Positions 5,983 through 7,037 of a DNA stretch of 7,037 bases are shown one piece after another. Position 1 is the first letter of the stretch. Every line of letters starts with the position of its first letter. The notes below the pieces were generated by a model. It was not told the DNA's origin and searched no databases. It saw only the letters and a program-made list of their open reading frames with translations. A program made the position numbers and the translations under genes. This DNA comes from JBBRLA01 sp038231615 (lineage in GTDB: Bacteria; Myxococcota_A; Polyangia; Palsa-1104; JAEUJZ01): the NCBI GenBank assembly GCA_038231615.1, contig JBBRLA010000463.1:1-7037 (forward strand), in the 5' to 3' direction.

Positions 5983-7037
5983 CGCGCACCTCCCGCCAGG
6001 CCCGCGGTGCATTCATCGCTAAGCGCCGCAGGCGCCGCGGTCCATCTATGCACCGGGCCGACCCCCAGGCCGGCGCTTTGATGTTGATGATGATGCTCTT
6101 CTTCTGTGTCCGGTTCCTCCCCGGCGATCGAGGACATCGGCGTGCCGATGACCACCGTGCGCGCGTCCGGCCGCAGGTAGCGCTGCGCCGCCCGCTGCAC
6201 GTCCTCGCCGCTGACCGCCTTCAGCGCCGCAGGGATCTCGAAGAGCCGCCGGTAGTCCCCGCAGGTGGTCTCGTAGTTCCCCAGGGACTCTGCCTTGCCG
6301 CGGACGGTGCGCATCTCGATGTAGAAATGAGTCAAAAGCCGTGCCCGCGCCCGCTCGATCTGCGCCTCGGTGGGCGGGTTGTCTTGAAGCCGCCGGATGT
6401 GGTCGTAGATGATGGGCTCGATCTCCTCGGCCCGGTGGCCGCGCTGCAGCGACGCGCTCATCTCGAAGAGGCCGGGGTCGACGAAGGGCATCACCATCCC
6501 GCCGACCGACGAGGCCAGCTCCCGCTCGACCACCAGGTCGCGGTACAGCGGCGACGAGAGGCCCCCCAAAAGGATGTCCGCCACCATCTGCAAGTGCAGG
6601 TGCTCGGGGGCCAGGAACGAGGGCGACTTGTAGGCGATGAGCAGGCGGTCGGTGGCCACATGGCGTTTGTAGATCGCCCGGCGCTCGCCGGTCTGCTCGG
6701 GCTCGGCGTCGCGATCAGGCTGCGGGATGACCTGCGCCGGGATGTCTCCGTAGCGCGCCTTGATCAGCTCCAGGGTCTTCTTCTCGTCGAAGTCGCCGAC
6801 GACCACCACGGTGGCGTTGTTGGGGGCGTAATAGGTCTGATAGAAATGGTTGGCGTCCTCCAGCGTGATGCCGCGGATGTCGCGCATCCAGCCGATGGTC
6901 GGCCAGCGATAGGGGTGCGCCTCGAAGGCCAGGCGGAACAGTTTTTCGCCCAGAAAGCCGTCGACGGAGTCCTCGACGCTCATCAGGCGCTCGTTCATGA
7001 CCACCTCCCGCTCCGGCTCGACCTGCTCGGCGGAGAG
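5979..7037 (-). CDS. M16B peptidase, probable catalytic zinc subunit, 5'-partial
   Basis: The frame stays open to the right edge, so 352 residues are visible and the start lies outside. The first visible residues run LSAEQVEPEREVVMNER, the M16 helix carrying the third zinc ligand. By family spacing the Glu of 'NER' (codon 6990-6992) is that ligand and the Glu seven residues before it is the second conserved acid. The HxxEH motif should lie about 76 residues upstream, beyond the window. Next come 'HPYRWPTIGWMRDI' and 'YYAPNNATVVVVGDFD', both hallmark M16 motifs, then the second domain with 'LLGGLSSPLYRDLVVERELASSVGG'. There the R/Y pair is missing (Val and Ser instead), as expected for the catalytic partner of an R/Y subunit. 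After the family's usual end near 'TVVIGTP' there is a ~52-residue tail with a HHHQHQ run (6078-6095). It overlaps the next gene by 4 bp (GTGA). Catalytic status is inferred, since HxxEH is not visible. Confidence 0.88.
   Translation of the reverse strand, partial: LSAEQVEPEREVVMNERLMSVEDSVDGFLGEKLFRLAFEAHPYRWPTIGWMRDIRGITLEDANHFYQTYYAPNNATVVVVGDFDEKKTLELIKARYGDIPAQVIPQPDRDAEPEQTGERRAIYKRHVATDRLLIAYKSPSFLAPEHLHLQMVADILLGGLSSPLYRDLVVERELASSVGGMVMPFVDPGLFEMSASLQRGHRAEEIEPIIYDHIRRLQDNPPTEAQIERARARLLTHFYIEMRTVRGKAESLGNYETTCGDYRRLFEIPAALKAVSGEDVQRAAQRYLRPDARTVVIGTPMSSIAGEEPDTEEEHHHQHQSAGLGVGPVHRWTAAPAALSDECTAGLAGGAR
5989..5994 (-). promoter_or_regulatory. Shine-Dalgarno fixing the GTG start of the M16 R/Y subunit
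   Basis: The minus strand reads GGGAGG with 6 bases to the GTG at 5980-5982. It lies inside the end of the upstream M16 gene, consistent with coupled translation through the GTGA overlap. Confidence 0.75.

Overview
The window is very GC-rich and densely coding, with the strong G/C third-position bias that makes long false ORFs on the opposite strand. Gram-negative traits are present: two small lipoproteins with clear lipoboxes, an O-antigen/exopolysaccharide-type flippase and a bacterial M16B peptidase pair. A stand-alone SCP2 domain protein, Cys-rich mini-lipoproteins and this base composition are reminiscent of Myxococcota and related delta-proteobacterial lineages. That assignment is an inference, since no rRNA or other marker lies here.

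Layout. At the left, reading rightward, are the C-terminal ~442 residues of a polysaccharide flippase (1-1329, cut by the window edge) and a 155-residue lipoprotein of unknown function (1385-1852). Facing them is a leftward SCP2 sterol-carrier-domain gene (1885-2232). A 166-bp divergent intergenic region (2233-2398) holds a good leftward promoter inside an imperfect inverted repeat and a weaker rightward promoter. The rightward promoter serves an 81-residue six-cysteine lipoprotein gene (2399-2644). From 2674 to the right edge, four tightly packed leftward genes look like one operon. In transcription order they are: an M16 peptidase with the catalytic-type partial zinc site (5979-7037, N-terminus outside the window); an M16 homologue with a destroyed HxxEH motif but an intact R/Y pair (4681-5982, start overlapping the previous stop as GTGA); a saccharopine-dehydrogenase-like / trans-acting enoyl reductase-like Rossmann protein (3533-4651); and a short membrane protein resembling the N-terminal half of the complex I antiporter subunit NuoL (2674-3549, overlapping the previous gene by 17 bp).

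How the parts fit. The two M16 proteins very probably form a heterodimer, one supplying the zinc centre and the other the substrate-binding Arg/Tyr pair, a known M16B arrangement. Why they are coupled to an enoyl-reductase-like enzyme and a stripped-down NuoL-like protein is not known to me. That operon, and in particular the orphan half-NuoL lacking two of its proton-pathway residues, is the most unusual content of the window. I see no mobile element, CRISPR array, tRNA or rRNA. No stretch over 300 bases lacks a gene.
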